A DNA stretch of 64,000 nucleotides from Ypsolopha sequella (Eukaryota; Arthropoda; Insecta; Lepidoptera; Ypsolophidae). The notes under the pieces were generated by a model. It was not told the DNA's origin and ran no database searches. It worked only from the letters and a program-made list of their open reading frames with translations. Of this stretch, positions 35,821 through 46,812 are shown in pieces (position 1 is the stretch's first letter; each line of letters starts with the position of its first letter). Position numbers and translations under genes: made by a program. The stretch spans positions 23,873,221 to 23,937,220 of the forward strand of contig OW203986.1 in the NCBI GenBank assembly GCA_934047225.1, in the 5' to 3' direction.

Positions 35821-36706
35821 AAATAAATACGCTCTATAAAATTAAGTGTCTGAAAAATATTGACAGATTCGATTGTCTTCACAAAAACTAAATCAACGCG
35901 GGCGAAGCTGCGGACAAAAGCCTAGTAGACTATACTTGTGGTAATAATGTCTTATAAAAAACGCAATAGCTTTATCTTCACTCGATAAAAAAAAAATACA
36001 AAGCTACCGCTAAATTTTAAGCTTTTCGAGTAAGGCCTTCCTTAAATACTAAAACCTTGAAATTTTTATTAAAAATAAAAACCCCGTCGGTCAATCTTAG
36101 ATTGTCTTAATAATATCATTTAGAAGCCGAGTTATTAAATAAAAGATTTTCTTGGTGGTCGTAACAACCACGGCTGAGAGGAAATGTCGTAGAGTTTAGA
36201 ATTATGATTGATGCAAAATGAGGTGCTCAAATCTGATCTTATATGCAGCCTTAAGGTGATGAACAGACAACATGAACAATTTTTTATTACGCCCTAGAGG
36301 TTCTGCAACCCCAATATAGATCATAATTTTCAAACAAAATTTACCGACAAGAACCCGCTTAATATCTGTAGATTTATTCGAGCCATGATCTGTTTTAAGA
36401 TTTATTGATTTACTATTGTTTTAGCGATAATTTCTTTCAAATCATTTCAATTATTTGTTTCGCATGCTAAAGGCCAATCTTAAAAATGTTAATATTTATA
36501 ATGTTTCCTTATACATTCCTTATACATTTATAAACATGAATAAATAATGAGAATAATAATAAACTTGAAAAAAAAGAAAGTAATTGAGTAAACAAGAAAC
36601 CAATTAAGTTTCGTTTGCAAAACTTGGTAATTTGTGTCGACCGACGGTTTGAAGATTTAACAAGTGGTTTCAGAATCGCCCAATTTTCGTCAAAATCGGG
36701 GATGGA

Positions 36707-36712
36707 TATAAG
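36707..36712 (+). promoter_or_regulatory. Likely TATA box of the secreted-protein gene at 36811
   Basis: TATAAG within GGATATAAGCAGC lies about 100 bases before the ATG. That would place a start site near 36737 and leave a 5' UTR of about 75 bases, normal for a small secreted-protein gene. Confidence 0.45.
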
Positions 36713-36810
36713 CAGCTGAAAAACTGGTCTGCCTCATTATCTCGCAAAATACAGCGTCTGACGGTAATTTACTGTATTATTTCAAGATTTTAAGAGACAC
36801 AAGTATTGTA

Positions 36811-39800
36811 ATGAGTAAAGTTGTCGTCGTATTGGTGATTGCTACGTTCGCAGCAGCAGTTGCAGCTCAAGGTATTGATTCGTAGATCTATTTACATACA
36901 TTTTAATATTTTTCAATGCATGTGCTCGTAAAGGCCCACTTTTTATGCATCAAAACCGAACAGAAAGTCGATTATTTTGCTCTAGGGCTTTATTATTATT
37001 ATTTTTTTTATTTATTTACAATGGTTGGCTAACCTGCAGCCTTTCCTGTATACCATAAATGTCATGCTTTTTTTTCCACTGTTTAACGGCTCTGGATACA
37101 GTCCTTTTGAGCCAATTACAATTTAAAGTCGTCCTCGTAAATTATTCCTTTGCGCCCTTGTAGCATAAACTACTATTATTAGTGTTCCTTGGATGATGAA
37201 ATACCTCAGTATAACTATTCGGATTTTATTTGTTCATTTTTAACCGACTTCAAAAAGGAGGCGGTTCTCAATTCGACTGTATGTTTTTTTTTTTTTTTAT
37301 TTTTTTTTTTTTTTTTTGGCGTTGTTACTCCATAACTCCGTCATTTCTGAACCGATTTGAACAATTCTTTTTTTGTTTGAAAGAGTGTCCTTCCAGGTAG
37401 GTCCCATTTTAGGTTTGGTCATGATCTGATGAAGGTCTTCAGAGATAGGCAGTGGAACTCCTCAGAAAATGACAGCATACCTCTCGAAATTGAGGTAATC
37501 GCTTTGTACCTGGGTGCTGATTACAAGGTATTACTTGAAAATCGACATTCTTCCACCTGACCTTCGATCCTGGCTTCATCACCATATTCACCATAAAACT
37601 CCTCAACGGATCAGAGCACATAACTCAAGATTGCGGCAATCACTGCGTTAAGGTGCTAATTCAAGGTTATTACTTGGAGATTACCAGAATACCCACCTGA
37701 CCTTCGATCCTGGCTTCATCACCATAGAACTCCTCAACGGATGACAGCACATAACTTTGGATTGCGGCAATCAGTTTGTGTTATGGTGCTCATTGCAGGG
37801 CATTGCTTGAAAATTGCCAGTGTACCCACCTGACCTTCGATCTTGGCTTCATCACCGTAGAACTCTTTAACGAATGACAGCACATAACTCGAGATTGATA
37901 GCAGGAAGCTACTCAAACATAGCTACTTATACTCACTTGAACTTCGTTTCATATTAACACCACGATTGCAAGAACTACCCATATTTCACAATTTAACCCA
38001 GCAACACTAAAAAATGTGAAATAAAATAAACTTTTAACAAAAAAATAGCAACCGACTTCAATAGTAACAGCAGTCATTCACTAAAAAGTTAATAATAATT
38101 CTATAAAGACCGATGGTACCGAAGCAACACTTTTGCCGACTTCTTTCTTCCTGAAACATTATGTTATCTAGAAGTCGGCGTATTTCCTACGATATAGCAA
38201 CATAAAAACCAATATAAGAACGCCGACTTCTAGATAACATAACGTTTCAGGAAGAAAGAAGTCGGCAAAAGTGTTGCTTCGGTACCATCGGTCTTTATAG
38301 AATTATTATTAACTTTTTAGTGAATGACTGCTGTTACTATTGAAGTCGGTTGCTATTTTTTTGTTAAAAGTTTATTTTTGTTAAATCGTATAACTAACAG
38401 TATAACTAGGTGGACTAACCCTAAAATACAGAGTATATTTCGGCCCACGGTGTATGGGGCCGTCATCAGTCTATCTGTTATACAGGATATTATTGAGTAT
38501 GATTATTAGCACATTTAATTATTGTGTCAATGAACGTCCTATTGATGTAGGGGTGAATATTAATCTTTATGTGCAAAATTATTGATAACTTTATTTTTAT
38601 AGGAAACCGATTATCTTAGCAATTTGAATAGAACATTTTAGCAGAAAATGTAGATATTTCTATAATTACAAATTCATCGGGACTCAAGGCCCAATAATTC
38701 TTTTTGGAAAATTTACTATTTTATACCTACAGAGATGCAAGTTAATATAATACCAGTTTGTAATTTTGGCTTCCCATACTAAACGACTCGGTTCTGGTTT
38801 AAACTTTTTTATATATAAATAAAAAAATAATAATAATAGTAATTTTAAAAAATGTTTTTCGTTATTAGAATAGAATCTCAAGTATATTTTTTTCTGTATA
38901 ATAAACCTAAATCGAAGTGACTTCAGTGCAGTTTTTTTCGTACAAAGATGGGTCTGAACCACAATCTGGATCAATATATTGTTTTAGCTATGATGAGAAT
39001 TGCAAGGGTTAACGTGAATTGTGAGCTGACTTTTTGAAAGTAATGCAATACTTATAAACATATTGGATTCATCAGATCATGCTGAACAAGTTTTGTTCTT
39101 TGAGATCAAAAATAACAAGAAATAATTTTCCCATAGGAAATATTTTGTGTCTAATGGTAAATTTATATGAGACACTGTGTTTTTGTGTCATTTTTAACAG
39201 TCAGAATAAAGCTTGTTCATTATTGATTGATTCGATGATGATTTGTTCATTATTTATGTGGTGTGTCTGTCCGATTATCCGTCCGTCCGTGAGTCGGGTC
39301 TCTTGCTCATGGACGGAAAGAATGAGACCTGAAATTTTGATATTTTGGGTAAATATTGACTTAAAACGGAATAATAAATTAAAATGCAATAAAATAATTT
39401 TCAAGTCCCATGAAAAGGGAGCTTCTTTTTCTGACGATAGCATGTGGAGTGTCATTGTTTAGAGCTCATTTAATTATATTTTTCAGAGCATTAACAGAAT
39501 AGCTCTTTACCTATGAAATTGCTGAAATTCTCTTACAGATTCATGAGTTCATAATTCCTGTAATTCAATAGCAATTTCAATTATTCGTTTTTTGTTTGAA
39601 AGTTGATTTTAAGGTTTTACATCTACGTATTAAATTTTGTTTTCATTTTCAGTTTGATTATAAAAATTAAATCTTCAAAAACAGTTAGTCCTAAATACCA
39701 TCCATTTCCATGACAAGGTTCGTAATACTTTTATTAAGCTGACATTAAAAAAAAATTAAGGTTGCTATTAGCTTACTGTTTTCTCATTCTTACACATAAG

Positions 39801-42800
39801 AAATTACATAATTTGGATTTGTCATTCCTACAAAAATGCAAAAATGTTAGTACTGAATATTGAGTTACTTCAAATTCTCTATAGAAAACAGCAATTTTAG
39901 ATGTAAAGACTATAATTTTTCAATATTTTTGTAGTGTACACGTCATGGTGCGCCGCCATCTTGAATTTGGATATTCTGTGTGTATTTACGAATGGCGGAT
40001 GGTGGTGCTCGCTTTGTTTGTGCAATACGTGCTGATTGTGACTTGAGAACCTTTTATTTAATACAAAAGTAGTGTATCCTAAATTTTTTAATATTAAAAC
40101 ATGAAGTCTCTGAAATCAAATTTGTCAGTTTTAGACCATTTTTGTTACAGGGACTACCTAAAACCTTAACTTAAGAATTTGGAATTGCTGTATATTACCA
40201 GATGTGCCCGCAACTCTGTCCGCGTTGAAAATATAATAATAATTATTTAAAAAAAAAACCTTGAAGCATAGAGAGGAGATGTTTTGTGATGTTGATGTTG
40301 GAGGTAGGATGTTCAATTTGCGTTTAAAGTTACGTTGTATATTGTTACATTTTTGTTCTGAGCATTTTTGCCACTGGCGTACATCCTAAGTCTATGGTTT
40401 TTGCAAACCCAGAAGAGTATGAATAGCCGTTTAGACATGCTATACAGATCCGACGTTTCTGAAACGCGAAACATTTTGATTTCATAATTTCATTCTTTTA
40501 TTTTATTACTAAGCGATCACGTATCCAAACCCATATTGTTTATATCGTTTATCATTGCCACAACCCAAGGAATCGAATTGCATAATTTTTTTCGGGAATT
40601 TGGCGTTAGTGTGGGTGATACTCGCACACAAATGTCTGTAGAGCGCCATCTCACTCTTTCTCGGAAATTTTGTCCCTCTCTAGCTTTTTGATTTTATAAA
40701 ATAGATTCTTAGAATATTTTACATTCTATATTCTAAGAATAAATTCTGTTTCAACCACAAATTCTGAAATTAATTGAAAGGAGTGACCAACTTAATTTTG
40801 CAGTTTTGTTTTCTCGGGAAATGTATGAAACAAAACTAAAAAAATTAGTTTGTTAAAATTGTATTTATATATACTAACTTATTAGAATGCTACGGAACCC
40901 TCAGGGTGCGAGATCTACTCTCACAATATAGTTTTTTTTATATTTTGCTTTATTTCTGAAATGTCACCTTGTATTTTTCATGCTGAAAATTACAGGTTAC
41001 CCGAACAATCCAAATGGTATCCCCGACGCCATCTATCACAGAGACTGGGACAGACTCCACGGGCTGTAAGTTTTTATAGTTATCATCGTCGTCACCATCA
41101 GATCACCACCACCACCACCATCATCATCACCATCACCATCACCATCACCATCACCATCACCATCACCATCACCATCACCACCACCATCACCATCACCACC
41201 ACCATCACCATCACCACCACCTTCACCATCATCATCACCATCGCCGTCACCATCACCATCACCATCACCATCACCATCACCATCACCATCACCATCACCA
41301 TCACCATCACCATCACCACCACCACCACCATCACCACCACCATCACCATCACCATCACCACCACCTTCACTATCATAATCACCATCGCCGTCACCATCAC
41401 CACCACCGTCAACATCACCATCACTATCATCATTTCAACCCGTTAGAGTCCACTAGGCTTCTTCTCTTACCATACACTTGAGGTGGTAGAGCTGATGTCG
41501 GGCTCGACTGTGAAGGTACCACCATCCTACTATATATATCCCCAATTGCCGGCTTTTATATAAAACAGACTGGTGACGGGCAGTGGCGATAAAGGTGCGA
41601 GGGTTTCGGCACCGCGTTCACCAACCCGCCTGCCCAGCGTGTGTGAGTATGGGCATTTCTTCCAGGAGGACCACCAAGCGTGGTGAAATCCTGGAAAGGG
41701 GTATGTCCAGCAGTGAACGAAAGGCTGATTGATGGATCAGTCAACAGAACCTAAAATTTTGCTTTTAATACCATACCAATAATACTATTTATTTACACTC
41801 GTATTGCAATAGGTTAATTAAAACATCAAAAGCGGTTTTATAAGTACCTACATTGTTTGACCGATGTTATAATATTTCATTATAATACCGCAATTGTGCG
41901 CTGTGATTGGCCAAATTTATTATAACACCGCTAGAGAACCGAATCACAAGCAATAACGGTCTGTCTTAATTTCTCAAGCCACGCCTCTTTAGTCTTCTTC
42001 TTCAGGCATCTACAAATACTAATTCCATCATGACGAGTATCATGACAGTATCATGACGAGTGTTCTTTTTCAAATTTTTCGCGAAACTGTTTTTGATGGT
42101 CGTAGATAAAGTAGTATGTGCAACTGAACATAATTAGACATTGGGACACTCGTGCAAAACTATTACGAAACTCACTTCGTTCGTTTTGTAAACAAGCACT
42201 CGTGTCTCAATGTCTCAAATTATGTTACAGTTGCACAAAATACTATTACTTAACTATTATTATGGAAGGAGTTATTATTAATATTTTCGATTATTATCTG
42301 CTTATAAATATTTTTTTTCTCTACAGGGTGGGAGCATTGTACAGACGAGAATTTGGAAACGCTTTAAGCGTAAGTTTTAACACATTAAACCCTTTATTTT
42401 CGTTTTCAAAGCGTGTTTTAATTTGTAGTTTATTATTAATTACATTTTTATTTTATACAGGCTGACTTTTAACGTAACCTAATTTAATAGACTGTAGAAG
42501 ATTAAATTTTGGTTCCATAATAATAATCCAAAATAATTCATTTAATTTAAAAAAAGTAAGAATCATTTATAGATTTCTATAAAAACAAAAAAAAAATCAT
42601 GGTCACCTGTAGTGAAAAGACAAGAATAATTAGATCGCGTGAAGTTATATTTATGTTGTTAATCCCACTATTTTGATTTATTTTGAATTTGTTCTGTTTG
42701 GAAATGTCTAGGATATAAATTATATTCTAGCTTTACCCACAACAAAGATACAGGGGGCTTGAAAGTGCCGTGAGTTGCTTCGAGAAAAGAATGGTACGGC

Positions 42801-43707
42801 CGTTCTGCGTTTTTTTTTTTTTGTGAGACTTGGCGGGGCATTGCCGTGGCACCAGATTTCCAAATGGCCTTTTTTTTTCCTTATAATTCGTCTTTACATT
42901 TAAAATAATATGTATTTTTCTAACGTTTCTTAATAACCTCTAAAATTATTGTGGTTTGGTTAAAAGTCACCCAGTATATGAGAAATATCTAAAATGATAT
43001 GGAGGCGTTGTATTTGCCGTTATAATTTGATAAAACAGTTCTCGCCAAGTAACTTTGCGGCTGCCTATCAAATTAACATTATTTTAACCTACATTTTTTG
43101 TCGCTGGAAAGCCAAAAGCTAAAGATAGTACTAATGTCTATAAGAATAACTCTTACAACATTGAAATCGCGAAAAAAACAGCTATTCCACTTTGGTCAAA
43201 TGACAGACATGGATGTAGGGACCAATCCATGCGCCAAAAGAGACTTGTCACAAATAATTACAAAACTTGGTAGGCATTTGCATTTAAACGTCATAGGTGC
43301 CAACTGTCGCTGCCTCGAGTTAAGTTTTCGGCTTTTCAGTGACTAAAAATCCAGCCAGTATAGAAGCAAAAGGCATCATTTTAGCAAATTTAACCTATTT
43401 TAAACTTAGTACCTATTTAGAATTAAAACTTCTTTTTGTTCTCTAGCCGGTCCAAGCATATAATGTCAACACGTTCCCTGCACCCGTTGGTCAGAATCCT
43501 GGTGTCCAAACGTTTACTGCACCCCTTGGAAGCTATATCCAAACGTTCGCCGCACCGCAGTCGGGTCCCGGCCAGCACAGCATCGGATCAGCAGTCACCT
43601 CCTTCGTCAAATCTCGCACTGGGCCCGACGGTGTGACAACGGTGGAGCGTGGGGGTGATGGCATCGTCCAACGTGATGGCCAAGCCACGCACTACCATAT
43701 CGCGTAA
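36811..43707 (+). CDS. Small secreted Gln/Pro/Gly-rich protein of unknown function, four exons
   Basis: Coding exons are 36811-36871, 40996-41065, 42327-42369 and 43447-43707, with GT/AG borders and phases 1, 2 and 0; 435 bases give 144 residues plus TAA. Exon 1 is a signal peptide (MSKVVVVLVIATFAAAVAAQ). Exon 2 encodes a Pro/Asn-rich stretch and IYHRDWDRLHG. Exon 3 encodes VGALYRREFGNALS. Exon 4 carries three TFxAP motifs at about residues 67-71, 80-84 and 91-95, then a Gly/Val/Thr-rich segment (DGVTTVERGGDGIVQRDG) ending HYHIA. There is no cysteine outside the signal region or inside the mature part. I do not recognise the family; a secreted silk, cuticle or hemolymph component is possible. 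The gene at 48962 shares the phases and exon-2 length, so the two look like tandem paralogs. Intron 2 begins with a CACCAT hexamer array. Confidence 0.74.
36908..37178 (+). mobile_element. 400-bp repeat family A, deleted copy, in intron 1 of the gene at 36811
   Basis: Starts TTTTTCAATGCATGTGCTCG, 37 bases after the exon-1 donor, and ends TAGCATAAACTACTATTATT. The central part is missing. Confidence 0.6.
37241..38380. mobile_element. 1.15-kb composite element with palindrome, copy 2, in intron 1 of the gene at 36811
   Basis: Same start (TAACCGACTTCAAAAAGGAG), same roughly 115-bp internal units and the same right-hand palindrome (arms about 38021-38180 and 38220-38380) as 24285-25440. The T-rich stretch at 37286-37317 differs. 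Confidence 0.75.
38381..40990 (+). other. Rest of intron 1 of the gene at 36811
   Basis: No strong repeat or second gene recognised. Two frames of 84 and 127 codons overlap on opposite strands at about 39079-39462 and carry no domain; they are probably chance. Confidence 0.3.
41089..41430. repeat. CACCAT hexamer array beside the exon-2 donor
   Basis: About 340 bases of CACCAT with CACCAC, CATCAT and CGCCGT interruptions begin 24 bases after the exon-2 donor of the gene at 36811. An internal duplication is visible (CACCACCTTCACCATCAT and a copy about 145 bases later). Long frames on both strands are artefacts of the repeat. Confidence 0.9.
41565..41740 (+). mobile_element. 3' tail fragment of an RTE-like LINE
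   Basis: The segment with GGGCATTTCTTCCAGGAGG and TCCAGCAGTGAACGAAAGGC followed by TGATTGATGG is the 3' end of a widespread lepidopteran LINE whose tail is TGA-rich. Reverse-strand copies occur at 56725-56900 and 60185-60310. It is in intron 2 of the gene at 36811. Confidence 0.5.
42112..42245. mobile_element. Palindromic MITE-like sequence in intron 2
   Basis: GTGCAACTGAACATAATTAG faces ATTATGTTACAGTTGCAC, with an inner palindrome around CACTTCGTTCGTTTTG. It is just before exon 3 of the gene at 36811. Confidence 0.5.
42370..43446 (+). other. Intron 3 of the gene at 36811
   Basis: AT-rich, with no recognised repeat or exon. GTAAGT donor and CTCTAG acceptor bound it. Confidence 0.4.
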
Positions 43708-43967
43708 TGCCCTGACCTTCAACAGGAAAATGTAGAGTAATCAAGAAAGCCAGTTTGGTTTTTCACGTTAGTTTCGAGTAGTTTGTGGAGAAGCGTAAAG
43801 GGCAGGTTGTATTGTTACAGACTTATATTATATCAAAATTTACATTTTATCCACGTTTGTGGTAATTTGTTACGATTTCATCTGCAAACTGCTACTTTCA
43901 ATCCAATTGTGAGATTCATTAGTATACCTCCTTGTAATAATATATCAAAAATGTAATGTTAGTACCT

Positions 43968-44011
43968 AATAAATATTAGTTTAGTACATTGTAGACTGGA
44001 GTAGAAATAAA
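43968..44011 (+). terminator. Polyadenylation signals of the gene at 36811
   Basis: Two AATAAA hexamers, at 43968-43973 and 44006-44011, lie 260-300 bases after the stop codon. The 52-bp tandem repeat begins right after the second one. Confidence 0.5.
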
Positions 44012-44013
44012 AT

Positions 44014-44665
44014 TGTAACCACTGCAAAAGATGTATTATTTACTAAAACGACCGGCCAAGTGCGAGTCGGGCTCGCACACGAAGGGTTTCGTACCATTAT
44101 CTATAAAAACGGCAAAAAAATTACGTTTGTTGTATGGGAGCCCCCTTAAATATTTATTTTATTCCGTTTTTTAGTATTTTTATAATAGCGGCAACAGAAA
44201 TACATCATCTGTGAAAATTTTAACTGTCTATCTATCATGGTTCATGAGATACAGCCTGGTGACAGACGGACAGACAGACGGACAGACAGACGGACAGACA
44301 GACGGACAGACAGACAGACAGACAGACGGACAGACAGACGGACAGCGGAGTCTTAGTAATAGTAGGGACCCGTTGGTTACCCTTTGGGTACGGAACCCTA
44401 AAAATTACCTTTTCCTAAAGTTTTAATCACTGCAAAAGCTGTATTTTTACTAAAAATTACCTTTTCCTAAAGTTTTAACCACTGCAAAAGCTGTATTTTG
44501 ACTAAAAATGACCTTATCTTAAAGTTTTAACCACTGCAAAAGCTGTAATTTGACTAAAAATTACCTTTTCTTAATGTTTTAACCACTGCAAAAGCTGTAT
44601 TTTGACTAAAAATTACCTCTTCCTAAAGTTTTAACCACTGCAAAAGCTGTATTTTTACCAAAAAA
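44014..44665 (+). repeat. 52-bp tandem array split by a 356-bp insertion
   Basis: The unit marker CTGCAAAAG occurs at 44022, then at 44430, 44482, 44534, 44586 and 44638, exactly 52 apart. The gap after the first unit is filled by 44048-44403, an element of the CCGGCCAAGTGCGAGTCGGG family. Removing it restores the period. The first unit begins at the polyadenylation signal of the gene at 36811. Confidence 0.8.
44048..44403 (+). mobile_element. CCGGCCAAGTGCGAGT-family element, short copy
   Basis: Begins ACCGGCCAAGTGCGAGTCGG and ends GGGTACGGAACCC. Near its end is a GACAGACG octamer array (44262-44343). Related copies: 44797-45476 (same strand) and 20364-21935 (reverse). Confidence 0.65.
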
Positions 44666-44796
44666 AAATCTTTTCCCTTATTTTTTTTCGATAACCGTTT
44701 CGAGGAGTCATCATCATCATCGTATGTGCAATATGTAAAATAAAAATTTCATAGATATACGAGTAGATACCCATATTTGTTCTTTCTTTATATTTA

Positions 44797-45476
44797 AAAA
44801 ACCGGCCAAGTGCGAGTCGGGCCTCGCTCTTTTAGGGTTCCGTACATATTACCAATTATTTCAAACTAGATAATTATTTAATTTTGTTCTAATTCTGTCA
44901 GAGATAAAACTGCAAAATTAAGTTGGTTAAGTATTCGGGGATGTAACTATAAACCTACATTATAAATCGGCGGCAAATTTAGTATTTGTTGTGTAAATCA
45001 TAGACTAAGTATTAGTACGATAATACGTTCGAGTGTAAATAAAGCATGTAGTACGTATTATACAAGAAATTTCAAATTCCTTCGCTTTGGCCTTTGAGAT
45101 AGACCCCCTTACAAAAATGGTCTTAAAATGGCCCCTATTTCTTTATTTTTTTAAGATAAAAAAAAAAATATATATATATATATATTTATTTATTTATTTA
45201 CAATGACAATGACACCCCACATGCAAGGGTAAGACAATTTTTTTTTCCTTTCCAATTTCATGTATGAGGCCAAGGCCCCCCTGATAAATAATTTAATTAC
45301 CTACATTTTAAATTCAAAATTCAATTTTGAATCAATATTTTACACAACATATAAAAATTTCAGGTTTCTATCTTATTCCGTCTAAGAGCTAGAGACCCGT
45401 GACAAGACAGACGGACAGGCGGCGGAGTGACATGAATAGGGCTCCAATTTGCCCTTTGCGTACGGAACCCTAAAAA
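44797..45476 (+). mobile_element. CCGGCCAAGTGCGAGT-family element, longer copy
   Basis: Begins ACCGGCCAAGTGCGAGTCGG, followed by AGGGTTCCGTAC, and ends GCGTACGGAACCCT. The body differs from the 44048 copy and includes a TA run and a TTTATTTATTTATTTACAAT segment. Confidence 0.6.
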
Positions 45477-45552
45477 CAGTTAAAAAGAGCGCTTTAATTG
45501 AAGTCATCAATTATTCGTTTCCCTTGCATGTTAGTTTTAAATCATGTTTTTT

Positions 45553-46105
45553 AATTTCGGCTCTTAATTTAACTTTTCACAAATGTTCACGTCACAGGTC
45601 TGCGTTAATTAAATTTTTCACAAATGTTCACGTCACAGGTCTGCGTTAATTTAACTTTTCACAAATGTTCACGTCACAGGTCTGCGTTAATTTAACTTTT
45701 CACAAATGTTCACGTCACAGGTCTGCGTTAATTTAACTTTTCACAAATGTTCACGTCACAGGTCTGCGTTAATTTAACTTTTCACAAATGTTCACGTCAC
45801 AGGTCTTCGTTAATTAAGTTTTTCACAAATGTTCACGTCACAGGTCTGCGTTAATTTAACTTTTCACAAATGTTCACGTCACAGGTCTGCGTTAATTAAA
45901 TTTTTCACAAATGTTCACGTCACAGGTCTGCGTTAATTTAACTTTTCACAAATGTTCACGTCACAGGTCTGCGTTAATTTAACTTTTCACAAATGTTCAC
46001 GTCACAGGTCTTCGTTAATTAAATTTTTCACAAATGTCCACGTCACAGATCTGCGTTAATTTAACTTTTCACAAATGTTCACGTCACAGGTCTTCGTTAA
46101 TTCTA
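45553..46105 (+). repeat. 41-bp tandem array, about 13 units
   Basis: Units with TTTTCACAAATGTTCACGTC and ACAGGTCTGCGTTAATT repeat every 41 bases (marker CACAAATG at 45578, 45619, 45660 and on). Copies are nearly identical apart from TTAAC/TAAAT and CTGC/CTTC variants, so it is young or homogenised. It lies between the two paralogous genes. Confidence 0.9.
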
Positions 46106-46533
46106 CAATTTATTACTTAGTGAGTATGTTTAAGGATTTTGAAGCTATATTTACTAACTAACACATACCTAAAAATCTAAGAATTATGTACCTCTTTCTG
46201 TTGGTACTCATTGATCAATAAATAAAAATCATCATTGGGTGCCATCTTCAAAATGAGGTTTGGAGCTGCTGAAACTGCTTGCGATCCATTGTTGTATCCT
46301 TCACGTCCCTAAAGCTTTTTAGTCCAGTCCACTCTTTGATGTCATATATCCATTTGTGACGTTGATTTGTGAGGATCAACCTTGAACATTTGTAGTAGAC
46401 AACAGACTTTAAAATAAGCGTACATATTGTAGCATTACAATTTAAAAATTTGTAAGCTATTTTAGAATCACGAGTGTAATTTTATTAACTTGGTCGATCT
46501 GGCCTAAATTTGGACTGTGACAGCAAAAAAAAA

Positions 46534-46535
46534 AG

Positions 46536-46563
<28 letters not shown>
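46534..46563. repeat. TA dinucleotide repeat
   Basis: About 14 TA units; a simple microsatellite. Confidence 0.8.
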
Positions 46564-46566
<3 letters not shown>

Positions 46567-46812
46567 TTATGATGGATGGATGCCGTGGAGAGCTTTTTGC
46601 AGGACCAAGACAAGGTTTTTGAAAGGGATTAAAGCCTTGGAAAAACGCTAGACTCGGTGTGTAGAGAGACTCGAAGACTATGGGAGGTCAACGTTTTATT
46701 TTGCGAAAATCGCATAGATTAAATTACGTTAAGGCGTGTTAATTCGAAAACCATTTCGGGATTTAGGTTTAATAAACCGTATTTTAGAACTTGTGGTCTA
46801 AAAAACCTCATG

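Larger units (their letters stand above)
34020..35930 (+). mobile_element. 1.9-kb dispersed element with internal satellite
   Basis: The left part has a block common in lepidopteran genomes (ATAAATGCGAAAGTGTTTTT, TTCACGCAACGACGGAGCAA, CATAGGCTACTTTTTATCCC). The right end reads CGCGGGCGAAGCTGCGG, a usual terminus of the same family. Between are a TA microsatellite (35155-35196) and an 80-bp array. Family class is uncertain (Helitron-like or LINE tail). Confidence 0.45.

Noticed and set aside
40961..41446. 161-codon and 111-codon frames on opposite strands
   Set aside because: They translate the CACCAT array (Thr/Ile and Met/Val runs); the real coding part is only the 70-base exon at 40996-41065 in another frame.
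44211..44426. 71-codon frame with DGQTDGQ repeats
   Set aside because: Translation of the GACAGACG array inside a transposon.
45553..46105. CRISPR-like array
   Set aside because: The 41-bp units touch each other with no unique spacers, and the DNA is animal nuclear; it is a satellite.
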